Shown: positions 1 through 11,590, numbered from the stretch's first letter. The stretch is 64,000 bases of DNA from Aphrocallistes beatrix (GCA_963281255.1 OY725492.1:4963571-5027570), one strand, 5' to 3'. The notes: generated by a model not told the origin, from the sequence alone. A program made the numbers and translations.

Positions 1-550
1 GGCTTTTCAAAGTCTTTTGTGTTGTTCTCACCTGTTAAAATTTAAGAATGGTTAAATTGTACATTTTTAGAATCGCCTTTTCAAATGGGTTAACCTCATA
101 ATGGTATTTGTGAATGGATTTCTGCCATTCTCCTAATTGAATGGGAAACCATCTATTAATATTTAATCAATTTATTATTATTATTACTTACGTTAGGAGC
201 TATTCATCTTTACAAATTCCTAGAGCACATGATTAATCTTGATTGATTCTCTAACGAGGCGCATGCGTTTGTTCGAATTTTTATGTTGTCACTTGTTCGA
301 CTCTGTTTTTGGAGGAGTTGTCACTTGTTCGACTCTGATTCTAAAGGAGTTGTATCACGTTTCCGACATCAAATGCCTACTTTTCCGCTCATTTGGTCAC
401 ATTCCTTTCTGAAAAGGTCACTGTACCCCCCCACAGGAAAGAGGAATAAAATGCCCAAATTCACTTGAACTCTTTAAGAACAAGTGACAGCATAAAAATT
501 CGAACAAATGCAGCGTCCCCTCTCTAACCACTATTGTTTTAGAACATTTT
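1..550. repeat. Long direct repeat, copy 1 (interrupted by a MITE)
   Basis: The sequence from the left edge to about 550 is repeated at about 2785-3061 with only scattered substitutions. Shared landmarks are the run before 'aatgggttaacctcataatg' and the end 'actattgttttagaacattt'. Copy 1 is longer only because a 265-bp element sits inside it at 256-520. The two copies flank the small secreted-peptide gene at 1954-2631. The left boundary may lie outside the window. Confidence 0.85.
256..520. mobile_element. 265-bp MITE with 8-bp target-site duplication
   Basis: The element has imperfect terminal inverted repeats of about 40 bp: 'tttgttcgaatttttatg' near the left end matches the reverse complement of the right end. 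It is flanked by the 8-bp duplication TCTCTAAC at 248-255 and 521-528. The second copy of the surrounding repeat has one TCTCTAAC at the equivalent place (about 3035) and no insert, so it preserves the empty site. An 8-bp duplication fits hAT, P or Merlin-type elements; the ends (GAGG/GGGG) do not decide between them. It carries no transposase. Confidence 0.85.
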
Positions 551-720
551 ATGTTAAGTAGAATTCAGGATTATTGTCTAATTGGCTTCGTAGCCTAGGC
601 GGATAAAAACAACGACAGACAAAATATCCGATTATTTTGTAATTTAGTTATTTCTATTAATAAAGCAATGTTTACAGAGTCTTAGCGAAGAAAACGATGG
701 ACAAAAATTTCAGAGTAAAA

Positions 721-833
721 AAGCCCCTCACAGACGGACTAGAAGTGTGCTTCCACATTCCTTGGAGGATGACACAATACTTGTCATCCAAGGAATTTGG
801 ATGCACACTTCTAGCCCGTCTGTGAGGAGCTTT
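721..833. repeat. Long hairpin (inverted repeat)
   Basis: The arms at about 721-750 and 803-833 are near-perfect reverse complements around a second inverted pair containing 'attccttgga'. The whole stretch can fold into one hairpin. A related half-arm ('cccacagacgggatggaagt') occurs at about 35968, which suggests a dispersed MITE family. Confidence 0.7.
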
Positions 834-1254
834 CTTACATCAATTAAAGTTTGTAGGATTAAAATTGTGGATGTAAATTTTGGCTGTGTCATCATGATGA
901 CGTCAGCATAATTAATTAGCATAGTTTTGTAGAGTCATCCACACTGACACTTTATACAATACAAGCGCGCTTCGCTTGCTTGCGCTGCGCGGCTTGCAGA
1001 CACTGCGTGTCCGCAGATTTCCCCAGTGGGCGCTTGCGGATATTAGAGAAACAATACATCGCTTTCTTGTTATTATACTAAGTACACTGGATTGTCATTT
1101 GTCTACGGTTACATTAATGAAATCAGAACTGTAGCAGAAATTTTGTTTTGTGATAAATATAATTTACTTCGTATTAAGTCTTAAGTCAACTATCCTGAAT
1201 GTAAGCTCAATTTGAATTCACAAAGTTCACATTGCTTAAGATTATTGTACTAAA

Positions 1255-1580
1255 ATAATCAATTCCAGTCCATGTCGTTAAAAGTTATTTTATGATCGAA
1301 TTGATTGATCGTAGCATATAACACACTTTAATTATTGTTAACAATCAAATAATAGACTCAAAATAGCAGTATTCAATCATTTATATAAAATAGAATCATG
1401 TGAATGGCATTATAAAAGGCTGATAATTGATTGGTTCACATAAACCAATGAATTTCAATCAAAAATAGTTCTTTTGATTGTATGCATAAGTCACTACTAT
1501 TTTATTCCAATGTATTTGCATTATAAAATAATCGAATTTGATTGATCAGCACATTTTGTCACCTATCTCGGCGAGGTGTG
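1255..1580. repeat. Dispersed repeat, copy A (second copy at 36035-36370)
   Basis: About 320 bp here match 36035-36370 almost base for base, from 'aataatcaattccagtccat' to 'cacctatctcggcgaggtgt'. No coding potential is visible. The two copies lie about 35 kb apart in the same orientation, so this is an interspersed element and not a local duplication. Confidence 0.8.
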
Positions 1581-1953
1581 AACATTTCGCTTAGATCTTC
1601 GAACCTAATCCTAGATTCATCATTTGACACCTACATGCCAATTTTGGTATCTCTACGACTTGCCAATTCTTCAATCAATTCGGACAAACAAAACAAAAAA
1701 CAAAAAAACAAAAAAAATCCTAGCATTTTAATATATAAGATATGTTTATTCACTGTATGGAGGTGTTCAGTACTACCCAATTCCTCTCCCTCTACTCTGT
1801 AAGGAGCATTGTTTACTGAATACTTTAATGGCCTAAATACTCAATACAATTACTCTGATACAATTTACTCTGCCTAAATATAGAATATTGTTAATCGGGC
1901 CTAAATATAGAATAGAGCATTAGACTTGAATTCTGAGCGTCTGTCATTCTCCT
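1581..1953. other. Non-coding stretch
   Basis: No gene is supported. It contains an A-rich tract near 1685-1720 and short repeats of 'cctaaatatagaatat' near 1870-1910. The peptide gene on the minus strand ends immediately to the right, so part of this is probably its 3' UTR. Confidence 0.5.
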
Positions 1954-2631
1954 TCAAGCGCCACATCTCTCATGGCAATGCTTTGTCAGGAAATTTTCAA
2001 GACTAAAAATAGAAAAAAGTTAAAAATTATCTGTTTACTAAGTAACAATGCTAACATTGTCCTGTTTAATGTTGTTGTTGTTTTTGTTTTTCCATTGAAG
2101 CAATCTAGATTTTTCTCGTGATTTTCTTTGTATTTTAAAACTGACGCTTGATTGGTCAGCAATGCAAAAAAGACTAATCACATTCAACCTTATGACTCAT
2201 ATATTGGATTAACACTAATAACTCTCTATATTGATTGGCTATTTGTGAACATATCTTATATTAGTAAATATACTAAATTTAGTTAACTCACGCTGTAGCA
2301 GAATTTTGACATTTTTCTGCGTCACCCAAGAAATGATCGCACATGACTAGCTCAGCTGCATCTACCCTTTTGGGAAAATACAGTTTTAAAGTAAACAAAA
2401 TAAATTATTATTATTGCTATTATTATTTGAGCTTAACTTACTTGCTAATTAGATAGTCGCACACCTGGTCACAACATGTTTCACCTAAATTTAAACAAAT
2501 TAAATATAATTTACATAAATAATTTGAGAATATTTTTTTAAAATACTTTCGCCAAGTTCCACTCTTCTCGCAGTCAGCTGTGAAACAGCTGCTACCATCA
2601 CGATCAAGCATAGAACGTAAGCTGCCTTCAT
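1954..2631 (-). CDS. Small secreted cysteine-rich peptide, four exons
   Basis: Minus-strand exons 2631-2547, 2484-2442, 2366-2292 and 2002-1954 join in consistent phases (85, 43, 75 and 49 nt) to give 83 residues and a stop. Every intron starts GT and ends AG; donors two and three read GTAAGT and GTGAGT. Residues 1-21 are a clear signal peptide (short Lys-containing n-region, hydrophobic core, likely cut after LTA). The mature part has seven cysteines, at 32, 33, 37, 52, 62, 77 and 81, with an adjacent Cys pair and a C-terminal CxxxCG. A TATAAATA box lies about 140 bp upstream (2771-2778 on this strand). I recognise no family. The C-terminal CxxxCG recalls disulfide-rich secreted domains of the ShKT kind, but the spacing does not match well and the last expected Cys is absent. 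The role is unknown; secretion is the safe inference. Confidence 0.75.
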
Positions 2632-2770
2632 TTGATTGGTTATCTAGAACATGTATATGCATATGATTAATTAATTTGAAGAAATTATTCAGAATAATTA
2701 ACAAATTATACTCACTTATTGTTGATTGTTGTTTGTTAGGAAAAAGTTTTGCTTTTCACTAATCTTTTCC

Positions 2771-2778
2771 TATTTATA
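2771..2778 (-). promoter_or_regulatory. TATA box of the secreted-peptide gene
   Basis: On the minus strand this reads TATAAATA, about 140 bp before the start codon at 2631. Minus-strand TRAF-like genes further right have the same octamer at a similar distance, which supports a promoter role. Confidence 0.5.
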
Positions 2779-2784
2779 GGAAAC

Positions 2785-3061
2785 AGGTTTTTCAAAGTTT
2801 TTTTTGTTGTTCTTACTTGTTAAAATTTAACAATAGTGAAAATGTGTATTCTAGGTGTCACCTTTTCAAATGGGTTAACCTCATAATGATATTTGTGAAT
2901 GGATTTCTGCCATTCTCCTAATTGAATGGGAAACCACCTATTAATATTTAATCAATTTATTATTATTATTACTTACGTTAGGAGCTATTCATCTATACAA
3001 ATTCCTAGAGCACATGATTAATCTAGATTGATTCTCTAACCACTATTGTTTTAGAACATTT
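2785..3061. repeat. Long direct repeat, copy 2 (uninterrupted)
   Basis: This matches positions 1-550 without the MITE. It carries the unoccupied TCTCTAAC target at about 3035. Downstream of 'actattgttttagaacattt' the two copies diverge at once, which marks the right boundary of the repeat. Confidence 0.85.
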
Positions 3062-3850
3062 TGAGTGCTTAAGTTAGTATTCAAACCATGAAACAAATTA
3101 AAAAATATTTTTAATCGACATAAATTTCAACACTTTCACCTCCAACGATTAAAAAGAAAAAGGATCGGATCGAATTCAGTGAAAGTTTCGATCCGATCTC
3201 GATCCTCAAAAAAGGATCGCGATCGAAAGATCCTAATGCCCTTACCCAACGGTGTTCTTATAACCGGGATCCACTGTACTAATAATATAATTAGCAACCA
3301 GGGTATTATACAGCCCTCCAGAGATACGCTCCTAATCTCAAACCCCTAAATTTTCATACGCCTAAATCGATAAATTACGTCATAATAGAGGGTAAATTGG
3401 GTACTATTCTGGATTTTCACGCTCCTAAACACTTAAAATCATACGCCTAAAGGAGCGTCTCGCGCTCCTAGATAATCCCTTGTTAGCAACATAGATTTTT
3501 CAAATACTCATTGATTTTTTGATGAATATTATCTCGTATTAGTAGCCACTTTAAATCTTGGATATAAAATTTTCGATTAAAGATAGAGTAACTAAGTGGG
3601 ACCAACGGCCACTCCATATAGCGATCACTTCTGCAAAACGGGTACTCTAAATATAATAGCGGTCAGTCCATACCTACCAACCCCTCTGGAAAATTTCCCT
3701 CGATTTGGGAGTGAAATCCCTGGATGTTATTACTATATTTTCAATTTTATTGACTAAATTAACATGAATCAATAGACAGGTTAAATTTCGAATTTTACAA
3801 TCCAGGGAAATCTCTGGATATCTAGGAAATTTCCTGGATTTTAAATAAAG
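3062..3850. other. Gene-free region with short inverted repeats
   Basis: No coding region is supported. At 3165-3240 there are repeated GATCGGATC-type words in both orientations, and at 3320-3470 repeated 'gctcctaa'/'cgcctaaa' words with an inverted partner. Both look like decayed small transposons. Confidence 0.5.
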
Positions 3851-3851
3851 G

Positions 3852-4203
3852 CCGAATACCGTATTGCTTCGAATAAGCGCCCGGGCGCTTATTTATTTCG
3901 TGAACTCTTTAGACCCGGCGCTTATTCAAACCGACGCTTATTCAAGCCCCGGCGCTTATTTTTTTCATTCGCTATTTTGACCCGGCGCTCTTTTTTTTGT
4001 TTACTACATTGACTGGCGCTTTTATTTTTGCCACAACTGGGAATGTTAGTTCTATTAAAAAAGGATAATGTAATGTTTCAAAAAGCACTTGTATCTATGC
4101 CACTACTGAGAATACTAGTTTGATATGATGTTCAGAGAACTAAAATGCCCCGGCGTCCGACGCTTATTCGAGCCCCGGCGCTTATTCAGGGAAATACGGT
4201 ATA
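3852..4203. mobile_element. MITE with GCGCTTATTC subterminal repeats
   Basis: The left end 'ataccgtattgcttcgaata' is matched by the reverse complement of the right end near 4185-4203. Inside, the word GCGCTTATT occurs many times in both orientations close to the termini. A related decayed copy lies at about 7127-7215. No transposase is present. Confidence 0.65.
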
Positions 4204-5080
4204 TGTAATTTAAATTAAAAAAGATAGAATTCCAATAACGTTTCAGACACTTAAAGCGATTCCTTTTATGGTTATTTGCAATGGAATAAGAGGTGCCGCT
4301 TTAAAAAATGTCTTATTTACTTTGTAGACTTCTAAGACAAAGAATCTTTTGTTGCATTTTGATGTATCATAAAATTAATAGAATATTTTAGTCGTTTGGA
4401 ATTCCCTACATTTTTAAAGTTCTACGCATTTAGCACATGGGATGTTTGGTTGCATTTGTTGGTTTGCTCAACTCTTGAGTTATACATTTGATAATATCAT
4501 TCCTGACCACTTAACTTGATTCTATTTTAAAACTGGGATCAGACTCAATTCATAGGAATAGCGTTAAGGAGGGCAACCTTCCATAGATTTTGGTGCAGAT
4601 CCTAGTATAGAAGATGCCTTATGTCATGAAGTACGTACTTCTATCTTCTCGCTCCTGGAAATTCTATTCGACCAAATTGCGCCAAATTTGGACCATGTGT
4701 TCCTTATATGATGGAGATTTGAACCTGGGTCCAAATTCTGGAAAATTCAAGGTGTCCAAATGTATGACCAATCATAATCCAGGGATTTAACATTACAGTT
4801 GGCTTTCATTCATTGACTAATAGGGATTATACCTGACTCAATGCATATAAATGAATCACACTGACTCTCTAAACTTAAATCTGATTGGTTGTCTTCATGG
4901 AGAAAATTGTTGAAAACGTAATTAAGGATGTATATTATGCAAATACCCTACGAGCCAAGTTACTTAAGGGAACTGCATTATCATTCTGTCGACTGACACT
5001 TTTATTATATGGTATCGGTATAATACATTCAACACCCCCTGGAAATAATCTATTTATATCCATATATTCTATTTTTAGAT
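4204..5080. other. AT-rich non-coding stretch upstream of the SCOC-like exon
   Basis: No gene is firmly supported. A reading frame open from about 4885 runs through intron-like sequence and is not convincing. Earlier exons of the gene ending at 5223 may lie here but could not be identified. Confidence 0.4.
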
Positions 5081-5223
5081 ACACGAATCGCATCACAGAA
5101 ATGAAGGACAAGTTGGAACAGGCCAATTCTTCCACGAGGAGTATGCAGAACTATATTCAGTTCCTCAAAACTTCTTACACGTCCGTGTTTAGCGATCCCA
5201 CCGAAAAGCCGATCACTTACTAG
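5081..5223 (+). CDS. Terminal exon of a short coiled-coil (SCOC-like) protein
   Basis: After a pyrimidine-rich acceptor ending TTTTTAG, the frame encodes a short Lys/Glu-rich coiled coil followed by QNYIQFLKTSYTSVF and stops at 5223. The pattern R-hydrophobic-x-x-hydrophobic-K, then YI-x-x-L, then S-x-VF resembles the C-terminal end of SCOC, a small Golgi coiled-coil protein that works with ARL1 and in autophagy. The match is by eye and short. The upstream exon or exons were not found, so the start is unknown. It ends about 250 bp before the first IPMK-type gene on the same strand. Confidence 0.4.
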
Positions 5224-5476
5224 TCACTTCTAGCTCTTACTAATTTACCTTCGTTTCCTTAACACTATTACCCAATCATTTACCTTTTTCACTACTCAAT
5301 AACGCGATATACTTTTGTTATTCTGTACGAATGTTTATTTTATAATTACAATATTAACCTTATCAACGTGATAGAACCATTGGAATTTAATGAGACAATC
5401 CTCATATAACTGATCCGCTAAAATTATCTTTGAACTTTTTTCTCAAAAATTATGGGGATTTTAGTATTTGTTAAAA

Positions 5477-6921
5477 ATGGCTGTAAAGGACGGTGGCACA
5501 AGGAATGTGTTGGATATTTTGAGCCACTTAGAGAATGGCTCAGACTCAAAAGTCTTGACAGAAGAAGCTATTCATGTCCTGAGTTCTATTCCAGAAGGCT
5601 ACATTCCTCTTCCCCATCAGATAGCTGGGCACAAGCACACTAATGGAAAAGAAGGTTCAGTTTATCTAATTGCTGTTTAAGGAAGTTTATATTTAGTGTT
5701 CCTTTCTTATTGGATAGTTTGGGGAAACCGTTCTCTCCACAGTGGGCCTTCATAATCTCGCTGGAACATGGAAAACTTACCAAATTATGTATTTATTGCC
5801 TCTTACCATTACTAAATCACTCCGATGGTTGCAATTATCAAAAGGTCTCTTCGAAGGCAACTTTTTCATTGATAGAAAAGGTGAAAATAACTAAAAAATA
5901 GTAATTCTCTCGCTTCGAGGTAAATCGTATCAATATTCGCCCATTATTTGATTCTAAATTTACTATTAAAGTTGTATTAAAGTATGTTTTTAGGATTTTT
6001 GAGAAATATGAAGAAGCCAGAAGTTCTTTTGAAACCGTTGGTTAGAAAAGAGTTGAAGTTCTACCAGTACCTGCAGTCACCTGATGCCATTCAGGAAGTG
6101 GCAGAGCTGAGGAAATTTGTGCCACAATTTAAGGGTTTAGTACACCTTGAAGATATAAATAGCTCAGGTGGATCAAAATTAGAACTCACACCTTTTATTG
6201 TTGTTCTATTTATATAACCTTTTGTAGAGTATCTGTGTTTGGAAGATTGTGTGAATCCTTTTTCAAAAGCTTCAATTGTCGATCTTAAAATCGGAAAAAA
6301 ATTCTACGAAAAAGGGACTGACGAAAGTAAGGTAATGCGCACCCGCGTGAAATACACTATCCTAGAGTCAGCTGGTTTCCAGATTGTCGGAATGCGGGTA
6401 AGAGTGGATTAGGCGCGCGTTCTATTTATAGAATCCTTCTTCTGATTGCTTCTCCTCGCTAGGTTTATCAACCAGCAGAGGATAATTTTAGATTTTATGA
6501 CATAAAGTTCGGACAAGGCCTATATGACGACCAATCAATGAACCAAGGTACTTAGTTACTATTTTAGGTACAAATTCTATTTTTAGTATCATTAGTATTC
6601 ATTACAGGACTACTGAAATTCCTTGACAACGGAACACAAATTAGGTATGATGTCCTCCCGAAAATTATTGAGAAATTGACAGAGATTAAAGATTGGCTTT
6701 CAAAACAGAAAACTTTTAAGTTATTCGCCACTTCGATTCTTCTCATGTATGAAGGAGAATTGGGGCTTAAAGTGGGATCTACAAAGTTCGATATCCGATT
6801 GGTCGATTTCGCGCACACAACCCTAGCAACGGAAGCGGAATGTGACCCTAATTGTCTGTGTGGTGTGGAGAGAATATTGCAGCATTTTGAACAAATTCAA
6901 TCTAACATTCCAGATTTGTAG
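5477..6921 (+). CDS. Inositol polyphosphate multikinase-like, copy 1
   Basis: Five exons (5477-5654, 5994-6167, 6228-6397, 6463-6547, 6608-6921) join in phase to 306 residues. The introns are 60-339 bp. The protein follows the IPMK/IP6K/IP3K fold: an N-terminal PLPHQIAGH segment, the inositol-binding region ASIVDLKIG, the conserved GFQIVGMR-VY junction, TSILLMYEG, and the LVDFAH metal-binding motif near the C-terminus. IPMKs phosphorylate inositol phosphates (IP3 to IP5), and in animals also PIP2, in nucleus and cytosol. The usual PxxxDxKxG motif has Ala in place of the Pro; Asp, Lys and Gly are kept. IPMK is favoured over IP3K because the N-terminus is short. The chosen ATG is the first that keeps the conserved N-terminal region in frame. 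Confidence 0.85.
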
Positions 6922-8241
6922 TTTATTATGACACCTCACTTATCAACATTTGTTATTTTTTGTCACCCAATCAACTCCACTTCTAATCTTGTAACATTGA
7001 CAATCAAAAACCGTTCAGATAATTTTGTAAATATACCTTGAGTTAATTGAATTGTGTAGCGTATATCTTCGAATAGAACCGGGGCGGTTTTGAATTATTT
7101 ATTCAGTTCCTTACTCGAGTCTAGAGCCCGAATAAACGCCCCCCCCTCCCCCCGCTTATTCATTTAGGGATTCTCTTCGAAACCCTGCGTTTATTCCTAT
7201 CCCCCATTTATTCCATTTCTTAAATTTTTATCTAAAAACCACCAAGGCTGGATTCGGTTAACCGGTTAACCACCGTCAATCACGGTTAACGGCTAAGAAA
7301 ATCTTGGATCGGTTAGCCGATCTGCTTTATTTTCTAAATATTTAGACTAATTTCATTGTTTTTCGATGAAGATTCATGAATATTACTTTAAAATTTTGAT
7401 ATTACAATATTATTTCTATTTTTCTAACCAAATAGTATATTTCGAGACCACTGAAAATTGTAAATTTTTCAATATCAGGTTAAATATTAGTCGACAAATC
7501 CATATTTATACTAATTATTATTGACATCGGTTAACCGGTTAACCGCCCTGGAGGAAACCAAAATAACCGACCCCGAATATCGGTTAACCAACCCCAGCCC
7601 TGACACCACTTTTTATTGGCTGTTTTGTATCACTTATTTCCATCTGAATTCAAGATTTAATTAGTAACTAAATCATTATTTTAAGGCGGTGTTTCTCCCC
7701 CATTGGCGCCTAGAAACCAAGTGAGAAATGGGGTGAGTCTAAAAATAAATATCCCGTGTTTTATGAACATTTTGGTTGTCTTCGGTGTTTAATACGCGCT
7801 AGCTTTTCTCTCGTAATAAGGGGTTGCTTCAAAAACTTTATTGACTACTCGATTAAGTGGATACACAGCTAATTACACTCAAGTATGAGTATACGTATAG
7901 TAAACACTTCTCTATTACCAAACACAGTTTGATTATGTCAGTTGATAGATTGAAAATCGTTTACAGAAGCTAAATTAGTCTGGAATACTGCCTCAACTAA
8001 TTCTCGTCCTTGCGTCACTACGGCTGTGATTAGTTAAAGTGTTATGAATGCCAGGTCGTAAGACTTTTAGTTTAAAACTGACTAATAAGCAGAATTATTA
8101 TTGATATATAAAGCACCAAATTAATTGGAATAGAAAGCATTAAATCCTCCGTTCCAATTTGATCTTCGTGATTCCAGTCAAAATGAGTAATCAATAACAC
8201 AAATAGCAATCAATAATATAGAGTATCGACTATTTTCAATA
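6922..8241. other. Repeat-rich intergenic region between the two IPMK-type genes
   Basis: This holds a decayed copy of the GCGCTTATTC element (about 7127-7215) and a palindromic element at about 7228-7605. The latter has 'cggttaaccggttaacc' near both ends and internal inverted copies. No coding sequence is supported. Confidence 0.55.
7228..7605. mobile_element. MITE with GGTTAACC-rich inverted termini
   Basis: 'ggctggattcggttaaccgg' at the left is matched in reverse complement by 'ggttaaccaaccccagccct' at the right. The palindrome GGTTAACC occurs repeatedly at both ends. The interior is AT-rich and non-coding. The ends resemble hAT-type termini (CAGGGCTGG), but no clean target duplication was seen. 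Confidence 0.6.
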
Positions 8242-8396
8242 CAGTCGACTCCGCTTAATAGGGTCACATCGGTCAGAGGACATTTTGCCCCGATTAAGCG
8301 GCGAACCCTGTTAACCGAAAATATTTTGTATTAGCTTCTATGTGTGAGAGCTATTCCGGTCCTGCCAAAAGTGACCCGATTAAACGGAGTCTACTC
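8242..8396. mobile_element. Tc1/mariner-type MITE
   Basis: The left end CAGTCGACTCCGCTTAATAG and the reverse complement of the right end (AGACTCCGTTTAATCGG) form inverted repeats of about 25 bp. They are flanked by TA on both sides, the target of Tc1/mariner elements. It is non-coding. Confidence 0.75.
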
Positions 8397-8748
8397 TATA
8401 TACAAACGCTTCACACACTTGCGTAGCGCGGCAAGCGATTTTTATCATTTGATATAAAATAATAAATAGATAATCATTCCCCTATTTTCAGAATTTGTTT
8501 ATTTTATGTATCATTGTCAACAAAAACAAACAAAATATTTATCATATAAATTCGAAAATAAGATATTCGGCATCTGATTGCATCTTTTCAGACGAAAATT
8601 CTGATAAACAATCTTCGTTTATTTTTTTGAAGAATCGATTTGTATTTATTGATCGTTTTAGTTCTATTTATATATTTTGACTAGATTTATTTTTAACACA
8701 TTCTACACAATTCCGTTTTATTTTAATCACATCACTTCAACCAATCAA

Positions 8749-10906
8749 ATGGCAGAGAGAAGAGACCCCACTCCACCCCCGTCCCCTTCTAGCGACTCAG
8801 ATTCTGAAACACCATTTCCGTTTATGGAACTAACACCTGTGGAGACTGCCACTTCTCCAGATAGTTCCAAAAATGATAAGAAACTACAGGACATGCTGTC
8901 ACTGGTGGATCACTATTGCGATACAGATGTATTGTCTAGTGAGGCCATCAAACTTTTATGCGCCATTCCAGACGGGTACATCCCTGTGGCACACCAAATG
9001 GGCGGGCACAAATATGTCAACGGAAAACCAGGTTTGGAATGTATACACTTATTAACACAACACTATAACTGCGATTTCACAAATTTATATATATCCTGTA
9101 TATACTATGTTTCTAGGATTTTTACGGGAAAAGAAGAAACCTGAATACCTTTTGAAACCAGTGCAACCTTTCCCCAAAGGAAACAGAGAGCTAAACTTCT
9201 ATGAATTCCTGCAGGGACAGGAATTAAGTAAAGACATGCAGGAGCTAAAGAAATTTCTTCCTAAATTCTATGGAGTGCATAGCGTTCCTCAAAATCCTAG
9301 TGGTAGCGAATCTAAGTGTGAGTTATGATGAAATACAAATAGATACGCATAGAGTAGCTCCATAGAGTGAATAGAGATGTGAATAGCCCGATAGATGTGG
9401 AAATATTTGAGATATCGTTTCTGTTGTCAATATGAATTAGTATTATGGTATCAGGTGTGAAAATATTAATTTATTTGTGATAATATACAGCTTTAGTTGT
9501 TTTGTAAGCATTTTTTCATTTCAGCCAATCAGATCTCAAGTTTAGGATCTCTATAAATTATTTGCATCCATTGAGTCATGTACTATAATCTCTATTTTAT
9601 ATAGAAATAGAACCCTGTGATTTAATTGGTCGATACAACTTGTCTAGTTTACAATTTATCCTCAGCATATATGGATCATAATATTTCAAGTCCATTCTAT
9701 TTATAATTTCAAGTCCATTCTATTTATATATTGCTGTTATTTATTCTATTAATAACTCCACAGCTGACTACTTCTCCTTAGAAGACTGTACTCACCCATT
9801 CATCAAGCCTTGCATCCTGGATCTCAAGATAGGAAGGAAGGTGTGTGAGGAAGGAAGTGATCACGAAAAGATGATCAGAGCTAAGGAGAAGTATCCCGTG
9901 CAGGAAGCTATCGGCTTCAGGATCGTGGGAATGAGAGTAAGTGTACCACAGGCGCCGAACCCGGGGGGGCTGGGGGTTTGAGCCCCTCCTGGATTCGAAG
10001 GCCCAGGGACATGTTACAAATTTTCAGACTGAGCCCCCCTAGGATTTCCCATAGATTTCGAAAAGTTTGTATTGATTAGTATTGGAATTCCACATTTATG
10101 ATCAAAATTCTACATTTTCTGATAAAAATATAGGCTCAACAAAATAGAGATTTTGTGCCTTTCTCTCATGGTTTAATTAGTCGTTTACTTTTGAATTGGA
10201 AGCTATATACTCAATTTATGATTTCTTTGAGATTTGAACGTTTGTTTACTTTATGGATATTTAGTAAACGAAACAAAACACCAACATACGTGCCATTTGT
10301 CATAGAGATTTACCATTTTGGGATCTAAATGTTCTATATGATGATACTCAACAGTGAAGCTATATAGATAATAGGTTTTTCGAAGAGAAGTGAATTTCGA
10401 TTAGATCAAAATTCCTTTCTGGACAAATTGATGTGACTGCTATTCTAGGTCTACAAGGTCCTCTCTGACACTTATAAGTACTACAAGAGATCCTATGGAC
10501 TGAGTCTACAAGACGATGAACACATTCAACAAGGTATTACACAATTATTAGAGTTCTATTTTCGTCATCATACCTATTTACATTCTTAATTACAGGATTA
10601 TTGAACTTTTTGGACAACGGGAATTCAGTTCGGCAGGATATTCTACCGATTATTATCGAGAAAATTACGGAAATCAGGGACTGGTTTGCGAAACAAACAA
10701 CTTATAAATTATTTGCCACATCCATTCTATTGATCTATGAAGGCTCACAGGCACCTGGTGTTGATTCTACTCTTGTGGACGTTCGATTGGTTGATTTTGC
10801 GCACGCATATTTCTCATTCGAAGTGGATGATTTGGGTGCGAATTGTCTCTATGGCGCTAACCGTGTGATACATAATTTCGAACAGATTAAGGAGAATAAG
10901 CAGTGA
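8749..10906 (+). CDS. Inositol polyphosphate multikinase-like, copy 2
   Basis: Exons 8749-9031, 9117-9317, 9764-9936, 10449-10533 and 10596-10906 join in phase to 350 residues. Intron positions and phases match copy 1, and exon four is 85 bp in both, so the two are tandem duplicates. The N-terminus adds about 50 residues rich in Pro, Ser, Asp and Glu. Conserved elements in order are PVAHQMGGHKY, the substrate motif PCILDLKIG (intact PxxxDxKxG), IGFRIVGMR, TSILLIYEG and LVDFAH. This is the more canonical of the pair and probably keeps IPMK activity. Intron three (9937-10448) carries a fragment of a CAGGCGCCGAAC-ended repeat also found at 61956. Confidence 0.88.
9949..10068. mobile_element. hAT-like MITE fragment in an IPMK intron
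   Basis: The run starting CAGGCGCCGAACCCGG matches the complete element at 61956-62096, including the internal 'cccatagatttcgaa'. The right terminal repeat is missing, so the copy is truncated or decayed. Confidence 0.65.
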
Positions 10907-11590
10907 TAGTTTCTGTTTTGCAGTAAATAAGGTAGATTTTCCAATATTTAAGCTATATTTATGTTAGTATGTATATATTGATTTGAGAAGTATTTTGCCT
11001 ATCATTAAATTATCATACAGACACCTCCGTAATTTGTCTCCCAATATTAATCCCACATATCTACCTTAGATACTGAACACAGGGGGACTTAATATTAAGC
11101 TTTATTTAACAATTTTTAGAAAAATTTTGAACTTTATTTTTATGTTTCCAGAATAAAATTTGGAATCTAAAGCTTAAAATAACTGACCCCAGTCTATATC
11201 CTGATACATAGAATACCATAGGTATTGGATATAGTGATACTTTGACCGAAAAATTACTCTCTGGCACTATCACTGTATCCAATATATACTGTACGTATAT
11301 AATCCATAACTGATCAAAACTCCACTTTGGAGTAACCTAAAGTTTATTTTGTGACAATGGCACCTACCCATGCCACATGGTTTGAGCATTAAATGATGCA
11401 CAAAACTGAAAAGCTATTTCACCATCTCTTATGCAGAATACAGCGTTTCTGCTGTATGCAATCAGTCTACCTTTAAAGCATAGCCATTATCTTTCCTTGT
11501 TAGATGTTAGTAGCAGCTTAGCACATCTTATACTCTAGATTCTAGAGTCTAGTGCAAGCACATAATTATAATGTTGTTCTTAAATTAGCT
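10907..11590. other. Intergenic region
   Basis: No gene is seen. A short inverted pair of 'tattggatata' words lies near 11220-11290. The end of this region should contain the promoter or a 5' UTR intron of the gene starting at 11591. Confidence 0.4.

Noticed and set aside
4885-5080. 5' part of the ORF running into the SCOC-like exon
   Set aside because: It reads through AT-rich, intron-like sequence up to a good acceptor; I could not find a donor giving the right phase, so only the last exon is annotated.
11552-11590. Extension of the Pro/Gln-rich protein to a GTG codon
   Set aside because: There is no ATG in it; the first ATG is at 11591.
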